DNA of 64,000 bases, from the NCBI GenBank assembly GCA_964498075.1, contig CAZCGA010000011.1:1-64000 (forward strand), read 5' to 3'. A program made the translations under genes and the position numbers. Below, piece by piece: positions 13,513 to 21,473 of the stretch. Numbering within the stretch: the first letter of the stretch is position 1; each line of letters starts with the position of its first letter. A model generated the notes under the pieces. The model had not been told where the DNA came from. It searched no databases and was given only the letters and a program-made list of their open reading frames with translations. Origin of the DNA: CAZCGA01 sp964498075 (GTDB lineage Bacteria; Desulfobacterota; Binatia; HRBIN30).

Positions 13513-15912
13513 ATGAAAGTCACATGGAACTGGTTGCGTGAGTTCGTCGACATCGAGATGCCGGTCACACAGGTTGCGGAGCGCCTGGCCATGGCCGGGC
13601 TGGAAGTCGACTCGATCGAAGAGCGCGCCCGGGAGCTCGCCGATGTGGTGTGCGCCGAGATCGTCCAGGTGCGCCCGCATCCGCACGCCGAGCGGCTGAT
13701 GCTGTGCGACGTGCGGACGGCCGGCGAGGCCACCGCGACCGTCGTGTGTGGGGCCACCAATGCCCGCGCCGGAAAGCGGGTCGCGTACGCCGCGCCCGGA
13801 TCGACGCTGCCGGGAGGCCGGCGCATCGAGACGGCGGAGGTGCGTGGCGTGCCGTCAGCTGGGATGTTGTGCTCCGAAGCGGAGCTGGGCATCGGAAGCG
13901 ATGCGTCGGGCATTCTGATTCTGCCGAACGAGTCCCCGATCGGTGACCGAATCGCAGCCGTCTTAGGCTTGGAAGACACCGTCCTCGACATCAGCATCAC
14001 CCCGAACCGGGGCGACTGCCTGAGCATTCTGGGAATCGCCAGAGAGATCGCTGCGCTCACCGGCACGCGCCTGCGCCGCCAGCGCCTCGCTGTGCGCGAG
14101 TCGGACGATCCGGCGGCAGACCTGATCGCCATTCGCATCGCCGACACGGATCTGTGCGGTCGCTACGTCGGCCGGGTCATCTCCAACATCAAGATCGCCG
14201 CCTCGCCGCGCTGGTTGCGGTATCGGCTGGAGGCAGTCGGGATGCGTCCGATCAACAACGTGGTCGACGTCACGAATTACGTCATGATCGAGCGCGGGCA
14301 ACCGTTGCACGCGTTTGACTACGATCGCTTGCCACACCGGGAGATCGTCGTCCGACGGGCCGGGAACGATACGGCGTTTACGACGCTCGACGGCCAGGGG
14401 CGCGAGCTGCAGCGCGACGATCTGCTGATTGCCAGTGGCGATCAGCCGGTGGCGATCGCCGGCGTCATGGGCGGAGCGGACACCGAAGTCACCTTGAGCA
14501 CGCAGCGCATCCTCCTGGAGAGTGCGTGGTTTGCGCCGGCGAGCGTGCGGCGAACGGCGAAGCGGCTGGGCTTGCGCACCGAGGCCTCCTACCGCTTCGA
14601 GCGCACGACCGACATCGATGAGGCGCCGCTGGCGGCTGACCGCGCTGCCGCAATGATCGCGAGGCTCAGCGGGGGGACGGTGGCCCGTGGACGAGTCGAT
14701 ACCTACCCGTCGCCGCGAGCGGCCGTGCCCATTGCGCTGCGCCTGAAGCGGGTGGACGACTTGCTCGGTCTGAACGTCGGCCGCAGCGAGGTGATCTCCA
14801 AGCTGAAAAGCGTAGGCGTCTCGGTGATGCCTGGCACGCGAAGCACGCTCAACGTGGTGCCGCCGTCGCACCGCACGGACCTGTCGCGTGAGATCGACGT
14901 CATCGAAGAGATCGTACGGCTGGTCGGGTACGAGAACGTTCCAACCACCTTGCCGCACTGCGGGCTGATGGGCACCGGGCAGGGCAGCGATGAACGCCGC
15001 GAACGCGACGTGAAACGATTTCTGGCCACGCAGGGGTTGAGCGAATTGGTCCTTCTGAGCTTCTGCTCGCCGCGTCTCAACGCGTTGTTCACGGGGCTCG
15101 GAGAGCGGCGGACGCCGGTCACCATTCTCAATCCGGTGACCCAGGAAGACACCGAGATGCGCCTCAGCCTCTGCGGTGGTCTGGTCCAGGCCGTCCGTGA
15201 CAACCTCGACCAGGGAGCGTCCGCCGTGGGGGGATTCTGCATCGGAAAGGTGTTCTGGCGCGACGGCGGCTTCAACGAAGGTCGCCGGCTCGCGGCAGCG
15301 ATCTGCCCGACGTTCCCCAGCCGCGGCCTGGGCCGGCGCCCGGCGGCGGCGGAGCTCGTCGACGTCAAAGGCGTGGTCGAAGCGCTGTTCGAGTTCCTCG
15401 GGGTCGGTGAGGCGCGCTGGCTTCCCGCAGCCGATTTGCCAGCATTTCACCCGGGAAAGACCGCGCGCATCACACTCGGCGGGACGCCCGTGGGGATCAC
15501 CGGCGCCCTCCACCCGGCCACCGAAGAGCATTTCAAGATCAGCGGAACGTGCTGGCTCTTTGAGCTTGACTTGGATCGGCTGCTTCAGTATTGTCCGGCC
15601 CGCATCATCTATCGAGATCTTCCGCGATTTCCAGCGGTTGTACGAGATGTTGCTGTCGTTGCTGAGGAGAGTTTCGCATCCGATCTGGTGGTCCAGTTCA
15701 TACGCGAATGGAGCAAACCGTCGCAGGTGATCGAGGAGGTGTATCTGTTCGATCAATACATCGGTCCGCCGATCCCTGCGGGCAAAAAGAGCCTCGCGTA
15801 CTCACTCTCCTACCGCGCGGTCGATCGGACTCTCACCGACGCTGAGGTCAACGACATGCATGCTCGGCTGATCGTGGCACTCAAAGACGCCTTGCACGTT
15901 GAACCGCGCTAG
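13513..15912 (+). CDS. pheT: Phenylalanine--tRNA ligase beta subunit
   Basis: At 799 residues it is normal size. The start MKVTWNWLREFVDIE is typical, followed by a tRNA-binding domain (about 40-150, with ADVVCAEIVQVRPHPHAERL), the B3/B4 editing region (SAGMLCSEAELG; NNVVDVTNYVM), B5 and the catalytic-like core. The C-terminal ferredoxin-fold anticodon-binding domain is recognisable in RDLPRFPAVVRDVAVV and SLAYSLSYRAVDRTLTD. ATG 13513. It is followed closely by ihfA. Confidence 0.97.
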   Translation: MKVTWNWLREFVDIEMPVTQVAERLAMAGLEVDSIEERARELADVVCAEIVQVRPHPHAERLMLCDVRTAGEATATVVCGATNARAGKRVAYAAPGSTLPGGRRIETAEVRGVPSAGMLCSEAELGIGSDASGILILPNESPIGDRIAAVLGLEDTVLDISITPNRGDCLSILGIAREIAALTGTRLRRQRLAVRESDDPAADLIAIRIADTDLCGRYVGRVISNIKIAASPRWLRYRLEAVGMRPINNVVDVTNYVMIERGQPLHAFDYDRLPHREIVVRRAGNDTAFTTLDGQGRELQRDDLLIASGDQPVAIAGVMGGADTEVTLSTQRILLESAWFAPASVRRTAKRLGLRTEASYRFERTTDIDEAPLAADRAAAMIARLSGGTVARGRVDTYPSPRAAVPIALRLKRVDDLLGLNVGRSEVISKLKSVGVSVMPGTRSTLNVVPPSHRTDLSREIDVIEEIVRLVGYENVPTTLPHCGLMGTGQGSDERRERDVKRFLATQGLSELVLLSFCSPRLNALFTGLGERRTPVTILNPVTQEDTEMRLSLCGGLVQAVRDNLDQGASAVGGFCIGKVFWRDGGFNEGRRLAAAICPTFPSRGLGRRPAAAELVDVKGVVEALFEFLGVGEARWLPAADLPAFHPGKTARITLGGTPVGITGALHPATEEHFKISGTCWLFELDLDRLLQYCPARIIYRDLPRFPAVVRDVAVVAEESFASDLVVQFIREWSKPSQVIEEVYLFDQYIGPPIPAGKKSLAYSLSYRAVDRTLTDAEVNDMHARLIVALKDALHVEPR

Positions 15913-15942
15913 TCGGTGCGCAAAGCATGGGGAGGGTCCGAC

Positions 15943-16233
15943 GTGACCATGACGAAGGGCGACATCGTCGAGCGCATCCACGAGAAAGTCGGCTTCTCGA
16001 AGAAGGAAGCGAACGATGTCGTTGAATCGATTTTCGAGATCCTGAAGACCCGGCTCGAACTGGGCGAGAAGGTCAAGATCTCCGGGTTCGGAAACTTCGT
16101 CGTACACGAGAAGCGCCCGCGCAAAGGACGCAATCCGCAGACGGGCACCGAGATCATCATTTCCGGTCGCCGCGTCCTCACCTTCAAGTCCAGTCAAGTG
16201 CTGAAGAAGGGCATGAATCCTGACGTGTCGTGA
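15943..16233 (+). CDS. ihfA: Integration host factor alpha subunit (HU/IHF family)
   Basis: This 96-residue protein reads TKGDIVERIHEKVGFSKKEA, then GEKVKISGFGNFVVHEKRPR and GRNPQTGTEIIISGRRVLTF, the HU/IHF dimer fold with the DNA-inserting proline arm. GTG 15943 is preferred because GGGAGGG lies about 8 bases before it; ATG 15949 is two codons later. Its place after pheT is the conserved location of ihfA. Confidence 0.93.
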   Translation: MTMTKGDIVERIHEKVGFSKKEANDVVESIFEILKTRLELGEKVKISGFGNFVVHEKRPRKGRNPQTGTEIIISGRRVLTFKSSQVLKKGMNPDVS

Positions 16234-16240
16234 CGCACCG

Positions 16241-16603
16241 GTGCGGGACCTCAAGTCACAACTGCCAGACAAGCTGTATTTCAAAATCGGTGAGGTCGCA
16301 ACAATCGTCGGCGTGAAGCCGTACGTTCTGCGCTATTGGGAAACCGAGTTCAGCATCGTCAAGCCGACGAAGGCACGCTCCAAGCATCGACTCTATCGGC
16401 GCCGAGACGTCGAGACCTTGCTGCAGATCAAGCGCTTGCTGCACGAAGAGCGGTTCACGATCGAGGGCGCACGCAAGCGGCTCAAGAGCCTGCAGAAGGA
16501 AGACCGCCAACCCGCAGAGTTCCCGCTCGCCGACCGCACCTATCGCAGCATGCTGGTGAGCCTGAAGAAGGACCTGGAGTCGCTCCACCGACTGCTGAGC
16601 TGA
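16241..16603 (+). CDS. MerR-family transcriptional regulator
   Basis: The 120-residue protein starts at GTG 16241, 7 bases after ihfA. It has a MerR winged helix (YFKIGEVATIVGVKPYVLRYWETEF, about 12-36) and the RRRDVETLLQIKRLLHEE helix (about 52-69), then a coiled-coil segment. There are no metal-binding cysteines and no effector domain, so it is the short type that commonly follows ihfA in deltaproteobacterial-type genomes. Its targets are unknown. Confidence 0.88.
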   Translation: MRDLKSQLPDKLYFKIGEVATIVGVKPYVLRYWETEFSIVKPTKARSKHRLYRRRDVETLLQIKRLLHEERFTIEGARKRLKSLQKEDRQPAEFPLADRTYRSMLVSLKKDLESLHRLLS

Positions 16604-16744
16604 GCCCCTCCCCCGGCGGCCCGTGGCTGTCAGGAATGTAGCGAGTGTGCACCAAAAGCGTGCGGCGATTGCTGCCTAGGCAGGTCGTACAACTCCCGTT
16701 GCTGGCATGCACGTTGCTCAGCGCGCAGGTCGGAGACTGGCGCA

Positions 16745-17020
16745 GTGATCCCGGGAGCAGACCGGAAACGTTCCGGCAGTGAGTTGGTGTTTGGCGTGCT
16801 GAAGACGCTCATGATCGGATACCAACTGTGGGGAGCGGAGAGCAGTGTGGAGCTGTCGGAGCTCTGCGGTGCACTCCGCACGACGGATCGACGAGTCGGT
16901 GGTATCCTCGCATATCTCGCCGCCGAAGGGCTGGTCACGCTCGATCGAGCCGCCGGTACGGTACGGCTCACCGCCGCTGGAGCCCGCCACCTGCTCTGTC
17001 AGTCCGCCGGCAAGACGTGA
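16745..17020 (+). CDS. Small winged-helix-like protein
   Basis: A 91-residue frame from GTG 16745 has a helical pattern like a winged-helix domain: VFGVLKTLMIGYQLWG, VELSELCGALRTTDRRVGGILAYLAAEGLVTLDRAAGTVRLT in two pieces, ending with AGARHLLC. The helix-turn-helix and the wing (ThrValArgLeuThr strand) are plausible. There is no strong ribosome site and no neighbour to suggest a role. The 141 bases before it hold no clear feature. Confidence 0.5.
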   Translation: MIPGADRKRSGSELVFGVLKTLMIGYQLWGAESSVELSELCGALRTTDRRVGGILAYLAAEGLVTLDRAAGTVRLTAAGARHLLCQSAGKT

Positions 17021-17110
17021 TCGGCCGTCGGACACCGGTTGTGTTTCGTCCCGCGACGTGGCAACTACTGCCAGCAGAGCCGCTGTGAGCGCGGCGCTGG
17101 GTTCACCTCT

Positions 17111-17184
17111 CGGGGCGTGGCGCAGACTGGTAGCGCACTCGCTTGGGGTGCGAGTGGTCGTGGGTTCAAATCCCGCCGCCCCGA
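17111..17184 (+). tRNA. tRNA-Pro (anticodon GGG)
   Basis: The acceptor CGGGGCG pairs with CGCCCCG, the D arm contains GCGC/TAGCGC, the anticodon stem is CTCGC/GCGAG with loop TTGGGGT (anticodon GGG, reading CCC) and the T arm is GTGGG/CCCGC with TTCAAAT. The discriminator is A at 17184; CCA is not encoded (CTCC follows). This differs from the tRNA-Val gene, which encodes CCA. Confidence 0.94.
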
Positions 17185-17266
17185 CTCCTTCTTCTGCCCT
17201 TGCGGATGCGTGACTGTGCGCCGCTCGATGTTTGCCTCGCTGGGAGGCCGATGGTAGCTTTGCCGC

Positions 17267-18016
17267 GTGTCCATCTTGCTGAGCAACGACGATGGGATTA
17301 CTTCGGAAGGGCTGGTCGCACTGCAGCAGGCGCTGGTGTCGCTGGACGAGGTTTGGGTGGTGGCCCCCGACCGAGACCAGAGCGCAGTCAGCCATTCAGT
17401 CACCCTGCATCGTCCGCTCCGCATCGAGCAGACCGGCCCACGCGCCTTCCGCGTCGACGGCACGCCGACTGATTGCATCAATCTCGCGATCAACGGAATC
17501 CTGCGCGAGCGCCCGCGTCTGGTAATTTCGGGGATCAATCGCGGCGCCAACCTCGCTGACGACATTACCTACTCAGGCACCGTGTCAGCAGCCATGGAAG
17601 CGACGCTGCTCGGCGTGCCGGCCATCGCCGTCTCGGTCGTGGGCCGCGAGCCCTTTGACTGTGCGCCGGCTGCCGCCTTTGCCCGCCAGTTGGCGGCCGC
17701 GGTGCTGCGCGATCGGCTGCCGCCGGACACGTTGCTGAACGTCAACGTTCCGGATCTACCTTCTCATCAGATCAAGGGCTTCGCGCTGACGCGGCAAGGC
17801 AAACGTCGCTACGGTGACGCCATCGTCGAGAACGTAGATCCGCGCGGGAAGAAGTACTACTGGATCGGCGGGAACGATCTCGATTTCGTCGACGCCGAAG
17901 GCACGGATTTCAGCGCCATCCAGCGCGGCCTCATCTCGGTCACGCCGCTCCACCTCGACCTGACGAACTACGCCTCGCTGAGCGCCCTGCAACACTTGCA
18001 GGTGCAGTGGCCATGA
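17267..18016 (+). CDS. surE: 5'/3'-nucleotidase SurE
   Basis: This 249-residue SurE phosphatase starts at GTG 17267. It has LLSNDDGITSEGL with the metal-binding DD pair near residues 7-8, APDRDQSAVSHS, the DGTPTDCINLAI loop and ISGINRGANLADDITYSGTV. It hydrolyses nucleoside monophosphates and is a stress/stationary-phase enzyme. Its stop overlaps the pcm start (ATGA), and surE-pcm-nlpD is a classic order. Confidence 0.95.
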   Translation: MSILLSNDDGITSEGLVALQQALVSLDEVWVVAPDRDQSAVSHSVTLHRPLRIEQTGPRAFRVDGTPTDCINLAINGILRERPRLVISGINRGANLADDITYSGTVSAAMEATLLGVPAIAVSVVGREPFDCAPAAAFARQLAAAVLRDRLPPDTLLNVNVPDLPSHQIKGFALTRQGKRRYGDAIVENVDPRGKKYYWIGGNDLDFVDAEGTDFSAIQRGLISVTPLHLDLTNYASLSALQHLQVQWP

Positions 18017-18654
18017 ACTTCGACGAAGCCCGCAACCTGATGGTGCGGCAGCAGCTGATGGCGCGGGACATCACCGATGTGCGCGTCCTCGCAGCGATGC
18101 GCCGGGTGCCGCGACACCTCTTCGTCGACCCGACCCTGCAGCGGCGGGCCTACGACGACTCTCCGCTGCCCATCGATGCCGACCAAACCATCTCGCAGCC
18201 GTACATGGTCGCATTGATGAGCCAACTGCTCGAGCTGAACGGCTCCGAGCGCGTCTTGGAAGTGGGTACTGGTTCCGGGTACCAGGCTGCGATCCTCGCG
18301 GAGCTGGCCACGGAGGTGTTCAGCATCGAGCGCCTCGATCCGCTGATGCACCACGCCCGTACGCTGCTGGACCGCCTCGGCCACGCCCATGTCCATCTAT
18401 GCACGGCCGACGGTGACCACGGCTGGCCCGAGGCCGCACCATTCGACGCCATCATCGTCACCGCAGCGGTGCAGCAAGTGCCGCGGCCGCTGGTCGAGCA
18501 ACTGGCTGAGGGCGGACGCTTGGTGCTGCCGCTCGGTGAGGCGGAGTTGCAGGGCCTGGCGCGCGTCCGCAAGCGGCCGGACGGGTTGCAGTCAGACTAT
18601 TTCGGCGAGTGTCGCTTCGTGAAGTTGATTGGCCAGTACGGCTGGGAGGCATAG
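18013..18654 (+). CDS. pcm: Protein-L-isoaspartate O-methyltransferase
   Basis: The 213-residue enzyme starts at ATG 18013, overlapping the surE stop by four bases. It has RVPRHLFVDP, the SAM-binding loop VLEVGTGSGYQAAILAEL (about 77-94) and DAIIVTAAVQQVPRPLVEQL. It methylates abnormal isoaspartyl residues in aged proteins, starting repair. Coupling to surE and an NlpD-like gene fits a stress-survival operon. Confidence 0.95.
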   Translation: MNFDEARNLMVRQQLMARDITDVRVLAAMRRVPRHLFVDPTLQRRAYDDSPLPIDADQTISQPYMVALMSQLLELNGSERVLEVGTGSGYQAAILAELATEVFSIERLDPLMHHARTLLDRLGHAHVHLCTADGDHGWPEAAPFDAIIVTAAVQQVPRPLVEQLAEGGRLVLPLGEAELQGLARVRKRPDGLQSDYFGECRFVKLIGQYGWEA

Positions 18655-18691
18655 AGCGCGGGCGTTGGCCCGCGCGCGAGGCGTGGGCGCA

Positions 18692-19414
18692 GTGGATCGG
18701 CGGGTGCGGAGATGGGCGAGGAAGCTGACGGTCGTGGCCGTGCTCGGCGGCGTCGCCGCCTGCACGCACGGTGTCCATCACCGCGTGCGGCCCGGTGAAA
18801 ACCTGTACCGCATCAGCAAGGCGTACGGCGTCCCCATCAAACAATTGGCCGACGCCAACCAGCTGTCCGACCCGTCACGCGTCGAAGTCGGACAGCGCCT
18901 CTTCATCCCCGGCGCGCGCCGCGAGTTGCCCGTCGGCGTGATTACGCCGCGCACGGTGAACGCACGTCCTCCAGAAAAAGGGGCGGTGCTCACCAAGGGA
19001 GCAGCGCTCTTCGCCTGGCCCGTCGCCGGACCTGTGACCTCCAGCTTCGGCCAGCGCGGGCGCACGCACCACGACGGCATCGACATCAGCGCCCCCGCCG
19101 GGACGCCCGTGCGGGCTGCCGAGGATGGCGAGGTCATGTACAGCGACGCCCTGCGCGGCTACGGCAACGTGATCATCGTGCGCCACGCCAACGGCTTCGC
19201 CACGGTCTATGCGCACAATCAGCGGAACGGCGCCCGTGAAGGACAACGCGTGCACAAAGGCGAGGTGATCGGCAGCGTCGGCGAGAGCGGCCGCACCGCC
19301 GGCGCCAACCTGCACTTCGAGGTGCGGCAAGACAACGTCGCGCGCAACCCGCTGTACTTCCTTCCTCCGGCGCAAGTGGCAGCCCCCGGATCCGTCACCG
19401 AGCGCGGCGGTTGA
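18692..19414 (+). CDS. nlpD: NlpD-like lipoprotein with LysM and M23 peptidase domain
   Basis: From GTG 18692 the 240-residue protein has a signal with lipobox GVAAC (Cys near 24), a LysM domain (HRVRPGENLYRISKAYG to VGQRLFIPG, about 29-75) and a LytM/M23 domain (about 110-230) with GQRGRTHHDGIDISAPAG, HANGFATVYAHN and GANLHFEVR. The zinc ligands look kept (H in THHDGID; HLHFE-type N-L-H-F-E), so it may be a true endopeptidase rather than only an amidase activator. Other in-frame starts (TTG 18629, GTG 18683) are possible. It follows surE-pcm. Confidence 0.9.
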   Translation: MDRRVRRWARKLTVVAVLGGVAACTHGVHHRVRPGENLYRISKAYGVPIKQLADANQLSDPSRVEVGQRLFIPGARRELPVGVITPRTVNARPPEKGAVLTKGAALFAWPVAGPVTSSFGQRGRTHHDGIDISAPAGTPVRAAEDGEVMYSDALRGYGNVIIVRHANGFATVYAHNQRNGAREGQRVHKGEVIGSVGESGRTAGANLHFEVRQDNVARNPLYFLPPAQVAAPGSVTERGG

Positions 19415-19493
19415 CCGCCGCCGCCCCGCCGCTGTTCACAGCCGGCCCGATTTGGTACACGCTCCGATCAGCAACCCAGGAACGGAGCGCACC

Positions 19494-20006
19494 GTGAAGG
19501 ACCCGAGGGACTACATCCGTGACATCCCGAACTTCCCCAAGCCGGGGATCATCTTTCGCGACATCACACCGATGCTCGCCGATGGCGAGGCGTTTCATGA
19601 GGTGGTGGACCGCATCGCGGCGCCGTACCGCAGGCGCGTCGACATGGTGCTCGGCATCGAATCGCGCGGCTTCCTCATCGGCGCCGCCGTCGCCTATGCG
19701 CTGCGGTGCGGCCTGGCGGTCGTGCGCAAGCCGGGCAAGCTTCCGTCCCTCACCTACGCCGCACAGTACGCGCTGGAGTACGGCAACGACTCGTTGGAGA
19801 TCCACCGCGACGCCTTTGGTCATCCCTGCCGCGTCCTGATCGTCGACGACCTGCTGGCCACCGGTGGCACCGCCAGCGCCGCGCTCGAGCTGGTCGAGCG
19901 GCTCGAGGGGGAAGTGGTGGCCTGTGCGTTCCTCATCGAGCTGACGGCGCTCGAGGGCCGCAGGCGACTGCAGCCGCACCCGGTGTTCGCGCTGATCCAG
20001 TACTGA
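19494..20006 (+). CDS. apt: Adenine phosphoribosyltransferase
   Basis: The 170-residue enzyme reads YIRDIPNFPKPGIIFRDITP at the start, then GIESRGFLIG, RKPGKLP and the PRPP-binding VLIVDDLLATGGTASAAL (about 117-134). It makes AMP from adenine and PRPP in purine salvage. GTG 19494 is chosen because GGAACGGAG lies just upstream and homologues begin near this residue. fumC starts 17 bases after the stop. Confidence 0.95.
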   Translation: MKDPRDYIRDIPNFPKPGIIFRDITPMLADGEAFHEVVDRIAAPYRRRVDMVLGIESRGFLIGAAVAYALRCGLAVVRKPGKLPSLTYAAQYALEYGNDSLEIHRDAFGHPCRVLIVDDLLATGGTASAALELVERLEGEVVACAFLIELTALEGRRRLQPHPVFALIQY

Positions 20007-20023
20007 CTTTGGAGGATACTGTC

Positions 20024-21430
20024 ATGTCGGACTTCCGCATGGAGAAGGACTCGATGGGCGAGATGCAGGTTCCCGCCAACGCCTACTACGGCGCCTCGAC
20101 GGCGCGCGCGGTGGAGAATTTCCCGATCTCCGGCCTGCGCTTCTCGCGGCGCTTCATCCAGGCGCTCGGACGCATCAAGGCGGCCGGGGCGCGCGCCAAC
20201 CTGCAGCTCAAGCTGCTGGACGAGCGGCGCGCCAAGGCGATCGAGGCCGCTGCCCTGGAGGTCGCCGCCGGCACGTTCGACGCCGAGTTCGTGGTCGACA
20301 TCTTTCAAACCGGCTCGGGGACATCGACCAACATGAACGCCAACGAAGTCATCGCCACGCGCGCCATCGAGCTCCTCGACGGCACACGCGGCGACCAGGC
20401 GTCGGTGCACCCGAACGATCACGTCAACATGGGACAGAGTACCAACGATGTGTTTCCTACGGCCATCCACGTCGCCGCGATGGATGCCGTCGAGAACCAC
20501 CTCTTGCCCGCGTTGCGCCAACTCGCCGCTGCCTTTCAGGCGAAAGCCGACGAGTTCCGCGACGTCGTGAAGGCGGCACGGACGCATCTCCAGGATGCCG
20601 TCCCTATCACCCTGGGCCAAGAGTTCTCCGGCTACGCCAGCGTCATCCGCCACGCGGTGGCGCGCGTAGAGAGCTGCCGCTCACACCTGTCGGAGCTGGC
20701 GATCGGCGGCACGGCGGCGGGCACCGGAATCAACGCGCATCCGGAGTTTGCGGCGCGGGTCGTCACCGAGCTGCGCGCGTTGACCGGCCACCTGTTCCGC
20801 CGCGCCGACAACCCGTTCGAGGCGATGCAGAACCGCGACGCGTGCGTCGAGCTGTCGGGGGCGCTGAAGACGGTGGCTGTCGGTCTGATGAAGATCGCCA
20901 ACGACCTCCGTTTGCTCACCTCGGGCCCGCGGACGGGGCTCAACGAGATCGAGTTGCCGGCGACGCAGCCAGGATCGAGCATCATGCCGGGCAAGGTCAA
21001 CCCCGTGATTCCCGAGGCCGTGAACATGGTGGCCGCGCAGGTCATCGGCAACGACTCGACGGTCAGCATCGCCGGCATGAACGGCAATCTTGATCTCAAC
21101 ATCATGATGCCGGTGATCGCCCACAATCTGCTGGAGAGCCTCGAGCTGCTGGGCAGTGCAGCGACCGTGCTCGCGGAGAAGTGTGTGCGCGGCATCACCG
21201 CGAACGTCGCGCAGTGCCATGCTTACGGTGAGCGCACGGCGTCGCTGGTGACCGCCGTGGCGCCGGTGATCGGCTACGACGCCGCCGCCAGGATCTTCAA
21301 GAAGGCGCTGGCCGAAGACAAGCCCATGCGACAGGCGATCCTGGAAGAAGGCCTGATCGACAAGGAACGGCTCGACACGATTCTCGATCTTCGCACGCTC
21401 ACCCGAGGGGGCCGGGCGGAGGGGAAGTAA
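20024..21430 (+). CDS. fumC: Class II fumarate hydratase
   Basis: The 468-residue protein starts at ATG 20024 (SDFRMEKDSMGEMQVP) after GGAGG. Family markers are TGSGTSTNMNANEVIA, HPNDHVNMGQSTNDVFPTA, TAAGTGINAHPEF and the catalytic-loop signature GSSIMPGKVNPV (about residues 319-330). It hydrates fumarate to malate in the TCA cycle without an Fe-S cluster. It is probably co-transcribed with apt. Confidence 0.96.
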   Translation: MSDFRMEKDSMGEMQVPANAYYGASTARAVENFPISGLRFSRRFIQALGRIKAAGARANLQLKLLDERRAKAIEAAALEVAAGTFDAEFVVDIFQTGSGTSTNMNANEVIATRAIELLDGTRGDQASVHPNDHVNMGQSTNDVFPTAIHVAAMDAVENHLLPALRQLAAAFQAKADEFRDVVKAARTHLQDAVPITLGQEFSGYASVIRHAVARVESCRSHLSELAIGGTAAGTGINAHPEFAARVVTELRALTGHLFRRADNPFEAMQNRDACVELSGALKTVAVGLMKIANDLRLLTSGPRTGLNEIELPATQPGSSIMPGKVNPVIPEAVNMVAAQVIGNDSTVSIAGMNGNLDLNIMMPVIAHNLLESLELLGSAATVLAEKCVRGITANVAQCHAYGERTASLVTAVAPVIGYDAAARIFKKALAEDKPMRQAILEEGLIDKERLDTILDLRTLTRGGRAEGK

Positions 21431-21473
21431 GGGAGACTCCGCAGGTAAATGACCTCATGACTCACGTCGCACG

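Noticed and set aside
13963..15756. Long minus-strand open frame (597 codons) opposite pheT
   Set aside because: It is antisense to a complete pheT with all domains; the translation is low in hydrophobic order and shows no motif.
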